NCBI RefSeq assembly: GCF_900009265.2
Contig: NZ_LR735015.1
Location: 167,758 to 231,757, forward strand
From: Planktothrix paucivesiculata PCC 9631
GTDB taxonomy: Bacteria; Cyanobacteriota; Cyanobacteriia; Cyanobacteriales; Microcoleaceae
DNA length: 64,000 nucleotides
Direction: 5' to 3'
Both the position numbers and the translations under genes were made by a program. Positions 45,906 to 55,200 of this stretch are shown here, in pieces. A model generated the notes under the pieces. The model did not search any database. It was not told the DNA's origin and was given only the letters and a program-made list of their open reading frames with translations. Within the stretch, counting starts at the first letter, position 1; every line of letters starts with the position of its first letter.

Positions 45906-47888
45906 ATGACTCAAACTGCTATTCCCGTTGGAACAATTCTACAAAACCGTTACCGCTTGATTAGCATTTTAGGTCAGGGGGGTTTTGGTCGTACCTATTT
46001 AGCCGAGGATCAGGGACGGTTTAACGAGCGCTGCGCCCTGAAAGAATTTATTCCTGTCCAAACTGGAACCTACGCCCTGGAAAAGTCCCAAGAACTTTTC
46101 CGCCGGGAAGCGCAAATTCTCTACCAAATTCGTCATGCTCAAATTCCCCAATTTGGGGCGGTTTTTGAAGAAAACCAACGGTTATTTTTAGTTCAAGATT
46201 ATGTAGAGGGCAAAACCTACCATGCCCTATTAATGGAGCGAAAAAATGCCTCTGCGGGTTTACCTAAAACCTTTACAGAGTCAGAAATTGTTTTATTTCT
46301 CAGGCAAATGTTGCCGGTTTTAGCTCATATTCATAATTTAGGAATTATCCATCGAGATATTTCTCCAGATAATATTATTTTACGTCATCAAGATCAACTC
46401 CCAATCTTAATTGATTTTGGGGTAGTGATTGAATTAGCTACCCGGATTAATACCCCTGATTTAACCTTACCTCCGGCGACTCGGGTGGGTAAATTAGGTT
46501 ATGCACCTTTTGAACAAATTCAAACCGGACAGGCTTTTCCTAGTAGTGATTTATATGCTTTAGCAGTGACGGCAATTGTTTTATTAACGGGTCAGGAACC
46601 TCAATATTTATTAGATCAAACGACTTTATCTTGGAATTGGCAACCCTATACTCAGGTTAGTTCTAATTTCGCTCAAATTATCGATAAAATGTTAAGTCGG
46701 CAACCGAGCGATCGCTATCAATCGGCCCCAGAAGTTGAACAAGCCCTACAAACCCTGAATCTACCGTTAAACATTCCCCCGACCCAACCCCATCAACCCC
46801 GTCCGACATCCACTCCCCAACCCGCGAACCCTGATTTTTCTCAACTGCCCACCCTGGCGGTCGGACGGCCGTTAGTGACTCAACCCAGGCAACAGCAAGC
46901 TCAGAATTCTCCGGTAAACCCCCCTTTGCCCTCTGCCCCAACCCCTGACCCTGATTTTTTGGGATCTCAACCCATCTGGGAAAAACCGGCAACCTTGATT
47001 GTGGTGGGGATTATCGTGGCTTGTTTAGCCGCCTGGGGGTCTTGGGCTTTGGTTAAGGGATTACTCAGGGCCAATGATCCGTCCCCGGATGATCCTGCTG
47101 CACAGGTGAATCCACCCATCGCCAGTCCGTCTATTCCCTTACCAGGACTGCCGCCACCGACTTTAACCCCGCCCCCGAATTTACCATCTGCGCCACCTAC
47201 GCCCGTTGCCCTTGTACCAGCCTCCTCGACAGAACGCCTGAATTTAGCCGTGGGGGATGCCCAGGTGCTTGAGGGAAATCTCCAAGCGAGTCAAGTAATT
47301 AATTATGTGGTTTCTGCTGAAGCGGGACAACAGTTTTATGCGTCTGTGAGTGGGGAGGGAGTGTTACTCACCCTGATTGGCCCCGATCAACAGCCGATTA
47401 ATCAAGAGGGGGCGGTGTCTTTATGGCAGGGAACTCTGCCAATAACCGGAGATTATACGGTGATTCTCAAGCCCATTCCCGGACTACCGAAAACTGACTA
47501 TAAGTTAGAGTTAACCTTGATTAATTCCCTTCCCCCGATTATTCCCCCAGAACCGGAACCCGAACCCCTTCCCACTGCTGAACCAGAACCGATACCTCAA
47601 CCAACTTTTGCACCAGAACCGATACCCCAACCAACTTTTGCACCAGAACCGATACCTCAACCCACCTTTGCACCCGCACCACAACCTACACCGGAACCCA
47701 CGCCCGAACCTACACCCGAACCTACACCCGAACCTACACCCGAACCTACACCCGAACCTACCCCACAACCTACCCCACAACCTACCCCACAACCCACACC
47801 CGAACCTACCCCGGAACCTGTTTTAGAACCAAGTCCCGCCCCGGAACCTGAGAAGGAAGGAACCCTAGAACCGAGTCCGGTTCAGTGA
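45906..47888 (+). CDS. Membrane-anchored Ser/Thr kinase with Pro-rich repeat tail
   Basis: A 660-residue kinase. Catalytic domain about 15-285 with GQGGFGRTYLAED (glycine loop), Lys46 in CALKEFIP, HRDISPDN at 149-156 and DFG at 170-172; the usual Lys after HRDI is Ser. A Pro-rich linker (290-355) precedes one membrane helix (363-383). Outside it, about 430-555 is a beta-rich domain resembling pre-peptidase C-terminal folds, and residues 560-645 are PEPIPQPTFA and PEPT/PQPT repeats that could span the cell wall. The DNA in the tail is a 12-bp tandem repeat. The 3' end overlaps the convergent regulator gene by 24 nt. Confidence 0.87.
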   Translation: MTQTAIPVGTILQNRYRLISILGQGGFGRTYLAEDQGRFNERCALKEFIPVQTGTYALEKSQELFRREAQILYQIRHAQIPQFGAVFEENQRLFLVQDYVEGKTYHALLMERKNASAGLPKTFTESEIVLFLRQMLPVLAHIHNLGIIHRDISPDNIILRHQDQLPILIDFGVVIELATRINTPDLTLPPATRVGKLGYAPFEQIQTGQAFPSSDLYALAVTAIVLLTGQEPQYLLDQTTLSWNWQPYTQVSSNFAQIIDKMLSRQPSDRYQSAPEVEQALQTLNLPLNIPPTQPHQPRPTSTPQPANPDFSQLPTLAVGRPLVTQPRQQQAQNSPVNPPLPSAPTPDPDFLGSQPIWEKPATLIVVGIIVACLAAWGSWALVKGLLRANDPSPDDPAAQVNPPIASPSIPLPGLPPPTLTPPPNLPSAPPTPVALVPASSTERLNLAVGDAQVLEGNLQASQVINYVVSAEAGQQFYASVSGEGVLLTLIGPDQQPINQEGAVSLWQGTLPITGDYTVILKPIPGLPKTDYKLELTLINSLPPIIPPEPEPEPLPTAEPEPIPQPTFAPEPIPQPTFAPEPIPQPTFAPAPQPTPEPTPEPTPEPTPEPTPEPTPEPTPQPTPQPTPQPTPEPTPEPVLEPSPAPEPEKEGTLEPSPVQ

Positions 47889-50345
47889 AACTGAATCTAA
47901 ACCTACCTGACCCGATACCAATACTCGATTTCGTCCCATTGCCTTAGCTTGGTATAGGGCGGCATCGGCTGCTACATAAAGTTCTTGCAATTTAGCACCA
48001 TTCTGAGAATATTCAACGACTCCCGCGCTAAAAGTAACCCGAAATGTCTGATGATTCGCACCAGTAAACTCATGCTGACACCAGGTTTCCAAGAAGTCAT
48101 TCAGTCGCTTTGCCCCCTGCTCTCGGGTTATACCATATAGACCTAAAACAAATTCCTCGCCGCCCCAACGAGCTACGATATCTTTACCCCTAAAAAACTG
48201 CTTTAAGTATCTTCCAAACAAAGAAAGAACTCTATCTCCTATCTCATGACCGTGTTGGTTGATGTGCTTAAAGTGGTCTAAGTCCAGAATCATAAAACAT
48301 AAAGGCTGATTTTGGCACTCTGCCAGATGTAGTAATTGCTCTAGTTCTAAGATAGATTTGCGCCGGGTTGCCGTCCCAGTTAGTTCATCAATGTCGGCAA
48401 ATCGGTGTAGAATTCGGGTTCGTTCCAGACGGTTTAGGATACGAGCCATCAGTTCCGGCCCAACAATCGGTTTCTGGACGTAATCATCTGCACCGACCGC
48501 AAACACCTGATGTACAATTTCAGGATCTTTATGACCGGAGAGAAACAGCACAGGTAAATCACTCCAGCGCGGATCACTGCGAACAACCTGACAGAGTTCA
48601 ATGCCACTAAAACCAGGCATCTCTATATCTAAAATCAGCAGGTCAGGTACAATGGCCGCCAGGGTTTGCCAAAATTCCTGGGGGTCTGCCAAGGTTTTGA
48701 CCTGAAAGCCCCAAGGTGTCAACAGATTATATAAAGCTGCCAGTATGTACAGATCGTCATCTACAATTAGGATTTTGGCTTCTGGCTTCTGGCTGCGGTT
48801 GAGTTCCTGAGTCGCCACTTTAACAATTGCTTCCGCGCTAACGGGTTTCTCTAAAAAGATATTTCCGCCCAAACGCGCTACTTCCACCCGATCTTTTAAT
48901 TCATTTTTGGCTGTCAGGATTAATACGGGAATGTTGGGAGCTTTTTGTGCCAGTTCCGCCAGTAGGGTCAGCCCGCTCTCCTGGGTGTGGGAAAAGGTGG
49001 GGTCTAAAACAATAATATCAGGTAAATGAGACGAAATTGATCTTCTTGCCGTTGTCGGGTCTGTTACTACTTCCACCTGAAAACCCCAAGCCCTCCCTTC
49101 CAGTTTGATCTGTTCAGTCAACAGGACATCATCATCGACAACCAGCAACCGACCTGACCTCATCTTGAAATTGGGAGTCGTTGCTTCCGTAGATGGTTTG
49201 TCTTCCACAGTTTGCTTGAGACGGATCACCAATTCTTCAAGCTGCCGGGCCTGATTTTTACCCAAAGGCTCTGAGTTTAGCAACTGTTCGATCTGTCGCG
49301 CCACCTCTGAACCTTTGGGTACGCCCAAGGAACCTAGTGAGCCAATCAAACGATGAGTTTCTGCCTGAACAGAGGCTCGCAGTTCCTGATCCAGAGTTCC
49401 GGTAGTGAGTTGGGCGATCGCTTGCTCGAATAGCACCATCCGCGCTTCCCAACTCTGTTTAAATTGACCCCATACCTGTTGCAAGACTTCCTGCAATGAG
49501 GCTTGAGCTTCCCGCTTGTCGGCGGTCGCGACGGAAATTGGATCTGATAATGTCTCTATGGGTTCCATCTCCTGTTCAAACCTCCTTGGAAAAGGGCAAT
49601 CTTCCCGAGTTTCTGTATCCAATTCTTTTTCCATTCCTCTTACCAAGGCGAGAGAGGGATCATTTTTTTCGGTTGGTACTTTCAGCCGATAGCCAAATCC
49701 GTAGACAGTATCAATTAAATTTGTACTGATTCCGGCTGCTTTGAGCTTCTGGCGCAAACCCTTGATGTGGGTGGAAACTGCATTTTCTTGCGGAAATTCA
49801 TCACTAAGCCAGATGTGGTCTAGGATGGCACTCCGGCTGAAGATCCGCCAGGGATTTCGCAGGAAAAGCTCTAATATGCCGTACTCTTTCGGGGTCAGGT
49901 GTACAAGATTTCCTTGATAAGTCACTTGGCAAGCATCTGGGTGAAGTTGAAGATCTTCCCAGGTCAACACCGTTTTTAAGGTAGAATTGCCGCGTCGCAG
50001 TAGGGCCTGAATCCGAGCAATTAATTCTGATAGTTCGTAGGGCTTGGTCACATAATCATCGGCTCCAGCCTCTAAACCCCTAACCCGGTCGATAATGCTT
50101 TCCTTTGCACTTAACAGTAAAATCGGTATTTGTAAGCCCAGCGATCGCAATTGGCGACAAAGACTAATTCCATCCAGACTAGGAAGCATAATATCCGACA
50201 CGATTAGATCGTAGTGAATGGCTTGAACCAGTTCCAAAGCCATGCTACCATCCGCCGTTGTCTCAACTGTATAGTGATGGGTCGTGAGTTCTTGTGCGAG
50301 GATATTGGCAGTCGTCTGATCATCTTCTACTATTAGAATTTTCAT
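47865..50345 (-). CDS. Multidomain response regulator: REC, winged-helix, HPt, REC, REC, GGDEF
   Basis: An 826-residue signal integrator. REC1 (1-118; Asp51 in LIVSDIMLPSLDG), OmpR-type DNA-binding domain (125-222; LTPKEYGILELFLRN, VSTHIKGLRQKL, VYGFGYRL), HPt (about 290-385; His331 in ETHRLIGSLGSLG), REC2 (398-515; Asp448 in IIVLDPTF), REC3 (523-640; Asp573 in LLILDIEMPG), and GGDEF (650-815; active GGEEF at 728-732). It can therefore receive phosphate, pass it on, bind DNA and make cyclic-di-GMP. The zinc-ribbon gene ends 38 nt upstream, so the two are probably cotranscribed. Confidence 0.92.
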   Translation of the reverse strand: MKILIVEDDQTTANILAQELTTHHYTVETTADGSMALELVQAIHYDLIVSDIMLPSLDGISLCRQLRSLGLQIPILLLSAKESIIDRVRGLEAGADDYVTKPYELSELIARIQALLRRGNSTLKTVLTWEDLQLHPDACQVTYQGNLVHLTPKEYGILELFLRNPWRIFSRSAILDHIWLSDEFPQENAVSTHIKGLRQKLKAAGISTNLIDTVYGFGYRLKVPTEKNDPSLALVRGMEKELDTETREDCPFPRRFEQEMEPIETLSDPISVATADKREAQASLQEVLQQVWGQFKQSWEARMVLFEQAIAQLTTGTLDQELRASVQAETHRLIGSLGSLGVPKGSEVARQIEQLLNSEPLGKNQARQLEELVIRLKQTVEDKPSTEATTPNFKMRSGRLLVVDDDVLLTEQIKLEGRAWGFQVEVVTDPTTARRSISSHLPDIIVLDPTFSHTQESGLTLLAELAQKAPNIPVLILTAKNELKDRVEVARLGGNIFLEKPVSAEAIVKVATQELNRSQKPEAKILIVDDDLYILAALYNLLTPWGFQVKTLADPQEFWQTLAAIVPDLLILDIEMPGFSGIELCQVVRSDPRWSDLPVLFLSGHKDPEIVHQVFAVGADDYVQKPIVGPELMARILNRLERTRILHRFADIDELTGTATRRKSILELEQLLHLAECQNQPLCFMILDLDHFKHINQHGHEIGDRVLSLFGRYLKQFFRGKDIVARWGGEEFVLGLYGITREQGAKRLNDFLETWCQHEFTGANHQTFRVTFSAGVVEYSQNGAKLQELYVAADAALYQAKAMGRNRVLVSGQVGLDSVSLNRTRF

Positions 50346-50383
50346 GAACTGACTCCTTTTTTTACCTCAATGAGTCTCAAAGT

Positions 50384-50602
50384 TTACAATTGATTGAAAA
50401 CTAAAGCTTTTTGTTTAGCAGTATTAACTTTAATCAAGCTACTGTAAACACTCAGGTGAGGGGCTGTTTCTGATGATTTACCTAAAAGACTATCATAATC
50501 GGGCATTTCTTGATAACAATGTCGGCAAAACCAGTAAACTCCTTTGGAACGAATGTGCCGAACTAAAGTATCAGAACAACAAGGGCAATTAGGAATTGGC
50601 AT
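50384..50602 (-). CDS. Small zinc-ribbon protein (72 aa)
   Basis: A 72-residue protein with two Cys pairs, CPCC near residue 6 and CRHC near 27 (YWFCRHCYQEMPDY), the layout of a short zinc ribbon. The remainder is polar and ends VNTAKQKALVFNQL. AAGGAG lies about 12 nt upstream of the ATG on the minus strand, a fair translation signal. It is encoded just ahead of the 826-residue regulator, with a 38-nt gap; such small proteins may modulate the regulator, but there is no direct evidence. Family not recognised. Confidence 0.65.
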   Translation of the reverse strand: MPIPNCPCCSDTLVRHIRSKGVYWFCRHCYQEMPDYDSLLGKSSETAPHLSVYSSLIKVNTAKQKALVFNQL

Positions 50603-50780
50603 TTTATAATCTTTTCACTCCTTAAAATAGAGAATCGGAATTTTTATAGGGTGTTTTTATGTAAAAGAACTATAACAATCCTAAATAGGTGCTATAGGAA
50701 ATTCCTATACTTTAAAGATTACGATAGAAAGTTGAGGAAACTTTGAGGGTAATGGGGAAGGGGTAATGGGTAATACTTCG

Positions 50781-51149
50781 ACAGGACTTACGCAGTTAAG
50801 CTATATGTAGCGTACTAATGTGTTAGCGATGCCGACAGGCTGGGGTACTGCCATCGCGCTCGTAACTCAAACGAGATCGCTTTAACAGGACAACCTCTTA
50901 AAGTCCCCCAATTTTGGGGGATTTAGGGGGCAAATATTGCTGCTTGAGAAATCGTCTCTAAAACTGCTGATCAATCCTTCATAACCTGATCATTCTAAAC
51001 ACTATACATTTCAAGCCATCTAGCCCCCTAGCCCCCAACATTGGGGGGAAAATAAATAATTAGGACTTTTTAGGGCGATTGCTATAATCATTGGTATGTG
51101 ATCGCCTACTTTTGACACGCTATATACAGCCTGCTTGCGTAAGTCCTGT
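50781..51149. mobile_element. 369-bp MITE-like element with perfect 14-bp terminal inverted repeats
   Basis: ACAGGACTTACGCA at 50781-50794 and its exact reverse complement TGCGTAAGTCCTGT at 51136-51149. TCG flanks both ends (50778-50780 and 51150-51152) and reads as a 3-bp target duplication: removing the element and one TCG restores AATACTTCGACTTCGCTCAG, the dispersed unit found intact at about 60945. Inside are inverted segments built on CCCCCAATTTTGGGGG (near 50911) and CCCCCAACATTGGGGGG (near 51030). No transposase frame. The rest of the 598-bp gap from 50603 to 51200 is repeat remnants, with (TTCGTAA) units at 51174-51196. Confidence 0.82.
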
Positions 51150-51200
51150 TCGACTTCGCTCAGTAACAGGGTAATTCGTAATTCGTAATTCGTAATTACT

Positions 51201-51602
51201 TTAAGTTTCCAGGTTCCAGCCGAGAGCGTTGGCGATTTGGGGAACTAGAGTCATAGAATTAAAAGGTTTAGCGATCGCACCCTTGACTCCTAACGCCTGA
51301 AACCGTTGTGGTTCAGTCAAACTCTGTCTGGCGGTTAAAAATACCACCGGGATAGACTGAGTGACGGAATTAGTTTGTAGCTTTTGCAATAGAACCAAAC
51401 CATCCATTTCTGGCATCATTACATCTAATAGGATGGCGTCAGGTTGCTCAGAAACTGCTTTAGATAAACCTTCTTGACCTGAAGCTGCCAATAACACATT
51501 CCAACCGCCGAGTGATTCCAGACAGGCTTTCACCACTTGCCGGATGTGAAATTCATCATCAATAAATAAAATTCGTTTAGTATTAATATCTATCATATTC
51601 AT
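51201..51602 (-). CDS. Single-domain response regulator (CheY-like)
   Basis: A 133-residue receiver domain: ILFIDDEFHIRQVVKACLES, phosphoacceptor Asp60 in AILLDVMMPEMDG, VVFLTARQSLTEPQRFQALG with the Thr, and AKPFNSMTL with the Lys. No output domain. It is closely similar to the 125-residue regulator encoded 250 nt upstream, so they are paralogues. Together with the two hybrid-input kinases upstream it likely relays phosphate; such regulators can pass it to HPt domains. An ATG pair opens the frame (MNM). Confidence 0.88.
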   Translation of the reverse strand: MNMIDINTKRILFIDDEFHIRQVVKACLESLGGWNVLLAASGQEGLSKAVSEQPDAILLDVMMPEMDGLVLLQKLQTNSVTQSIPVVFLTARQSLTEPQRFQALGVKGAIAKPFNSMTLVPQIANALGWNLET

Positions 51603-51720
51603 ATTTGCTATAGCCCATCAGCCGAGATCCATCAGGCTCAACTCATTTCAGCCTAGTGAAATCATTACAGCATAAATATAAAACAACAAATTGAGGAAAT
51701 TCGGGGGTTAAGAGATCCAG

Positions 51721-51826
51721 CGATTGAAATCGTGGCTACACAAACGAAGTCCGCCTGCGAGGACTATTAACCTCGGTTTAAAACCCGCGCAGGGGGGTTT
51801 TGTTGATTTAACCTCGGTTTCAACCG
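51721..51826. repeat. Palindromic element between the two CheY-like genes
   Basis: Imperfect terminal inverted repeats of about 18 bp: CGATTGAAATCGTGGCTA at 51721-51738 and the complement of CGGTTGAAACCGAGGTTA at the right end. Inside, AAAACCC and GGGTTTT at about 51780-51802 form a further hairpin. Resembles short non-autonomous palindromes seen in many cyanobacteria. Confidence 0.6.
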
Positions 51827-51852
51827 ATGGATCACCGAAAGAGATTATATTC

Positions 51853-52230
51853 CTACCACCCCAGGGTGGAGGCTACTTGCTCCGCCAATGTCAAAGGGTC
51901 AAAGGGTTTAGAAATCACACCAGCAACACCGATTTTCGCAAATTGGTCTAAATCAGTGGACTGTACCTTAGCAGTGAACAAAATCACAGGAATTGCTTGA
52001 GTCACTAAATCTTTTTGCAAAACACCAAACAGCGTGATTCCGTCCATGTCGGGCATCATTACATCTAGTAAAATGGCATCTAGCTGTTGAGTTTGGGCGA
52101 TCGCAAGTCCTTCTTTAGCCGATATAGCAGTTAATGTTTCCCAACCGCCTAAGTGTTGCAGACAAGCTTGAATCACGGTACAGAGATTGATTTCGTCATC
52201 AATTACCAGAATGCGTTTTTCTGGCATCAT
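51853..52230 (-). CDS. Single-domain response regulator (CheY-like), paralogue
   Basis: A 125-residue receiver domain: ILVIDDEINLCTVIQACLQH, Asp56 in AILLDVMMPDMDG, VILFTAKVQSTDLDQFAKIG, and SKPFDPLTL. Phosphoacceptor, Thr and Lys are all present, so it should be active. It starts 53 nt after the stop of the 1201-residue kinase on the same strand and is the likely first target of that kinase. Very similar to the regulator at 51201-51602. Confidence 0.88.
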   Translation of the reverse strand: MMPEKRILVIDDEINLCTVIQACLQHLGGWETLTAISAKEGLAIAQTQQLDAILLDVMMPDMDGITLFGVLQKDLVTQAIPVILFTAKVQSTDLDQFAKIGVAGVISKPFDPLTLAEQVASTLGW

Positions 52231-52283
52231 AAGTAGTTTTAATGATCAGGTATATAACTAAAATAGCATTTATAGCAGCACGG

Positions 52284-55200
52284 CTAATCGAGGAGTTTTG
52301 GCAAGGTGAAATAGAAGCTACTGCCCTCTCCGACAATGCTTTCCACCCACAGTTTGCCACCGTGCTGTTGGACGATGCTTTTAGAAATAGCTAAACCCAA
52401 ACCCGTCCCACCTTTTTGGCGGGAATCGGAAGCATCGACCTGTTGAAATCTTCCAAAGATAGTTTCTAACTGATCGGCTGGAATACCCCGTCCTTGGTCT
52501 TTGACTTGAAATAAAATCTGGTCAGCTTGGTCTTGGATACTCAGGGTAACCGTAGTCTCCGGGGGCGAAAATTTAATCGCATTACTAACTAGATTAACTA
52601 AAGTTTGAATAATCCGATCGCGATCTACGAAAACTTGAACAGAATTTTGTTCAACCGATAGCTGTATCTGACTTTCTGCGGCTAAGGATTGCACGGTTTC
52701 AACAGATTGTTGTAAGAGTGTGACCCCATCGTACCATTGCTTGACTAAATTGACCTTCTGTGCATCTAGGCGCTCTAAATCCAGAATGTCATTGACTAAA
52801 CGCACTAAGCGTTCGGTATCGTGAATGGCAATGTCTAACATTTGTTGGGCTGTTTCCGGCTTGTTTTTGAAGACCCCCGCAGCCAGTAACCCCAGAGAGC
52901 CGCGAATTGAAGATAGGGGCGTTCGCAATTCGTGACTGACAATCGAGATAAACTCACTTTTCATGGTTTCAATAGCCCGACTGTCAGTAACGTCCTCTAC
53001 TGTTCCGACATAACCGATTAATTCATCTGTAATTGAGAAAATCGGTGCTGACCGCACTTGACCAAAACGAATAGTTCCATCTTCACGGACATAACGAATT
53101 TCACGCGAAAATTCCTGCCCTTGGGACACCGCTTCTGACCATTGGGCTGTGACCGGCTCTAGGTCTTCGGGATGAATAAACTGTGACCAACCTTCTCCCA
53201 AAGCCTGATCAAACGTGCAGCCACAAATTTCCTGATAGTGTGGATTCGTATAAATACAATACCCCTGAATATCGGTCATAAAAATGCCTATGGGTGAACA
53301 CTCGCTCAGAGAACGGAATTTAGCTTCGCTGCGGCGGAGGGCTTCTTCTGTTCGTTGGCGAACATCTTCGAGGTGCTTGGCTATGGTGATATCTTGGTGA
53401 ATCGCCACCAGAACATCGCCGTAGTCGGGATGGTCGAATACAGAAGCCGTCGCACTACACCAAAAGGGAGTCCCATCTTTCTTGACATTATGAACTTCAT
53501 AGGTATATTCACCGCCTTGTAAAACAGCAGACCGAATGGCTTGATTGACGTCTTCGGCCGTTACCCCAGCGCTGGCATAATTCACAATGGAAACGTGCTG
53601 CCCGTCGAGTTCACCGGAGTCATAACCAAACATCTGCTCAAATTTAGAATTGGCATAGACAATGACTCCATTACTCGCTCTAACTAAGCAAATTCCTTCC
53701 GCCATGTTTTGGGTGATGACGGCCTGAAGCTCCAGTATTTGTTCTGCCTGTTTGAGTGGGGTCAGGTCACGCAAGCTAACAATTACACCGGAAATGTTTT
53801 CGCTGACATCGCGGTTAGGTGCATAAGTAACGCTCAAAAATTGCCGGACTAAATTGGGATAATCAAACCACCTTTCATACTGAATTGTCTCGCCAGCCAA
53901 ACAGCGATCTAACCGAGGCTGAATGAAGTTATCGAACAATTGATCACCCAGGATATTTCTAACGGAATTTCCGATAACTTCGGGGGCGGATTTGTTGCAC
54001 CAAGACAGATAACTTTGATTAGCAATTTGATAAATATAGTGACGATTCATCAGGGCAATACCATCTTTTGTATTGGATATAATTCGCTTATATTTTTGGA
54101 GAGCTTCTTCAACAAGTTTGCGATCGCTAATATCAAACATCGTGGAGCGACTCATGATATAGTTTCCCGATTCATCTTTAATCGCGGTCGAATTTAAGCT
54201 CATCCATCGAGTTGTACCATCTTTGTTGACGATCTCAAATTCCAGATTATTAATCCAACCCTGGGCTTTAAACTGGGGAAAGTTATCCCGAAAAACCTGT
54301 TGACTTTCAGGAGTCAAGAAATCTAAAAAGGGCTTGTAAAAAATTTCCTCGGGGCTATATCCTAACCAATTGAGTTCCGTGTCATTAATTCGGATGACAT
54401 TCCCAAAACCATCTAGGGAGTGATAACCACAGGGAGCTTTATTGTAGAGGTCTTCAATTTCATCGGCCGATGACCGCAGGTGCTCGTTCATCTTAGCCAG
54501 TTCTGCGGTTCGGTCTGCCACCCGTTGCTCAAGGGAGGCATTCAGTTCCTGTAAAGCTATCTCAACCTGTTTGCGCTGGCTCACATCGACAGCAAAAATG
54601 ATAATCCCACCAATTTCATCTTTAGTGGTATACCAGGGGTGAATTTCCCACCACATCCATTGCTGCGTCCCATCTGAGCGCACAAACAAATCTTCATGAC
54701 ATTTCTCTACCGCCCCCGCTAAACAGCGTTGATGAATTTGTCGCCATCGTTCGGGAATTTCAGGAAAGATCTCGTAGTGGGAGCGATTAATCAAAGATTC
54801 AATTGATTCCAGGCTATATTCATCTACCCAGTGCTGACTTGCCATCAGATAGCGCATATCCCGGTCAAACATCGCAATACCAGTAGGGGCATACTGAACA
54901 AATAACCGTAGGATAGCTTCCCTTTGTTGTAAGGCGACTTGGGCTTGCTTGCGCTCTGCCAGTTCACTCTGTGCTGCTTCTAACAGGGCAGCTTGCTGAA
55001 GGGCGACGCTGACTTGGATAGCTAATTGCTGCAAAAATTGGATTTCTGAATCTTGCCACTGGCGCGGTGCTTCACAATGATGGGCCGCGAGTAACCCCCA
55101 CAATTGATCGCCTTTCATGATCGGAACCACTAAATTTGCCCTGACTTGTAATTGGGCGAGGAATTCAATATGACAGGGACTAATACCGGAATTATAGATA

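Noticed and set aside
47511-47792. 93-codon minus-strand frame rich in Gly, Arg, Phe and Trp
   Set aside because: It is the antisense reading of the PEPT/PQPT repeats of the Ser/Thr kinase; the pattern comes from the 12-bp DNA repeat.
50603-51200. Search for a transposase or passenger gene within and around the MITE-like element
   Set aside because: All frames are short and broken; only inverted repeats and heptamer remnants are present.
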